From the NCBI RefSeq assembly GCF_007673235.1, contig NZ_VDZH01000001.1, positions 184,217 through 248,216 on the forward strand: a DNA stretch of 64,000 nucleotides, read 5' to 3'. Positions 63,914-64,000 of this stretch are shown piece by piece. Both the position numbers and the translations under genes were made by a program. This stretch comes from Curtobacterium pusillum (lineage in GTDB: Bacteria > Actinomycetota > Actinomycetes > Actinomycetales > Microbacteriaceae). The notes beneath the pieces are model-generated. The model was not told the origin of the DNA. It did no database searches and worked only from the letters and a program-made list of their open reading frames with translations. The number at the start of each line of letters is the position of its first letter. Within the stretch, counting starts at the first letter, position 1.

Positions 63914-64000
63914 TCAGCCCTCGGGAAGCCGGTAGCCGCTCGCGTCGTCCCCGACGGCCAGTCCGTCGCGCAGGAGCGACGCGAGCGCCCGGTCCCGTTG
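63914..64000 (-). CDS. mutY: C-terminal end of a protein, probably A/G-specific adenine glycosylase
   Basis: Only the last 28 codons are in the window, reading QRDRALASLLRDGLAVGD then DASGYRLPEG and TGA. This resembles the C-terminal end of actinobacterial MutY proteins, where a QRDRALAGLVADGL-type segment is followed by YRLP. No catalytic residue is visible, so the call is tentative. It converges on rbfA with a 9-nt gap. Confidence 0.45.
   Translation of the reverse strand, partial: QRDRALASLLRDGLAVGDDASGYRLPEG

Overview
This window looks like chromosome from a very GC-rich actinobacterium of the Microbacteriaceae (Curtobacterium-like; inferred from gene order and protein style, not from a database search). 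Nearly every third codon position is G or C, starts are often GTG, many genes appear leaderless, and housekeeping genes follow standard actinobacterial order. I see no phage, insertion sequence or CRISPR array.

Layout. 1-0.9 kb: the start of map (leftward) divergent from a small HTH regulator, with an inverted-repeat operator between two facing -10 boxes. 0.9-6.1 kb (leftward): a Pls/PosA-type single-module NRPS translationally coupled to an M1 metallopeptidase. 6.2-8.1 kb: a Gfo/Idh/MocA oxidoreductase, tRNA-Arg(CCG) and a lipoprotein. 8.2-20.2 kb (rightward): argS, an LmeA-like protein, then lysA-hom-thrC-thrB, rho, prfA and prmC. 20.2-20.7 kb: a non-coding 165-bp tandem repeat. 20.7-31.6 kb: a HAD hydrolase (leftward), a YrdC-domain threonylcarbamoyl-AMP synthase, a WecA-type transferase, the complete F-type ATP synthase operon atpI-B-E-F-H-A-G-D-C, and yaaA.

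31.7-48.7 kb is the most unusual block. Tightly packed, often overlapping genes encode an FHA protein, a PP2C phosphatase, a membrane Ser/Thr kinase with a fibronectin-like outer domain, a 1947-residue membrane-anchored Ig-like/fibronectin protein, a MoxR AAA+ ATPase, a DUF58 protein, a transglutaminase-fold membrane protein lacking its catalytic Cys and His, a zinc-ribbon/FHA protein, and a degenerate FtsK-like protein. A shared D-x-T-x-I/V-R motif in the first FHA protein and the kinase suggests phosphothreonine/FHA wiring. I read this as one phospho-regulated envelope machine built around the giant surface protein.

48.7-64 kb: an asparaginase II-family protein divergent from an OsmC protein across three direct repeats, an FKBP lipoprotein, dxr, the rseP-type protease, an NCS1 permease plus a cysteine hydrolase, ispG, proS, nusA-ylxR-infB-rbfA, and the 3' end of a probable mutY (leftward).

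Two window-wide patterns stand out. Several genes have a TANNNT box 6-9 nt before the start codon, the leaderless layout. A short GCCTGGAGGCRCGG motif recurs in both orientations between genes and inside the 165-bp repeat.
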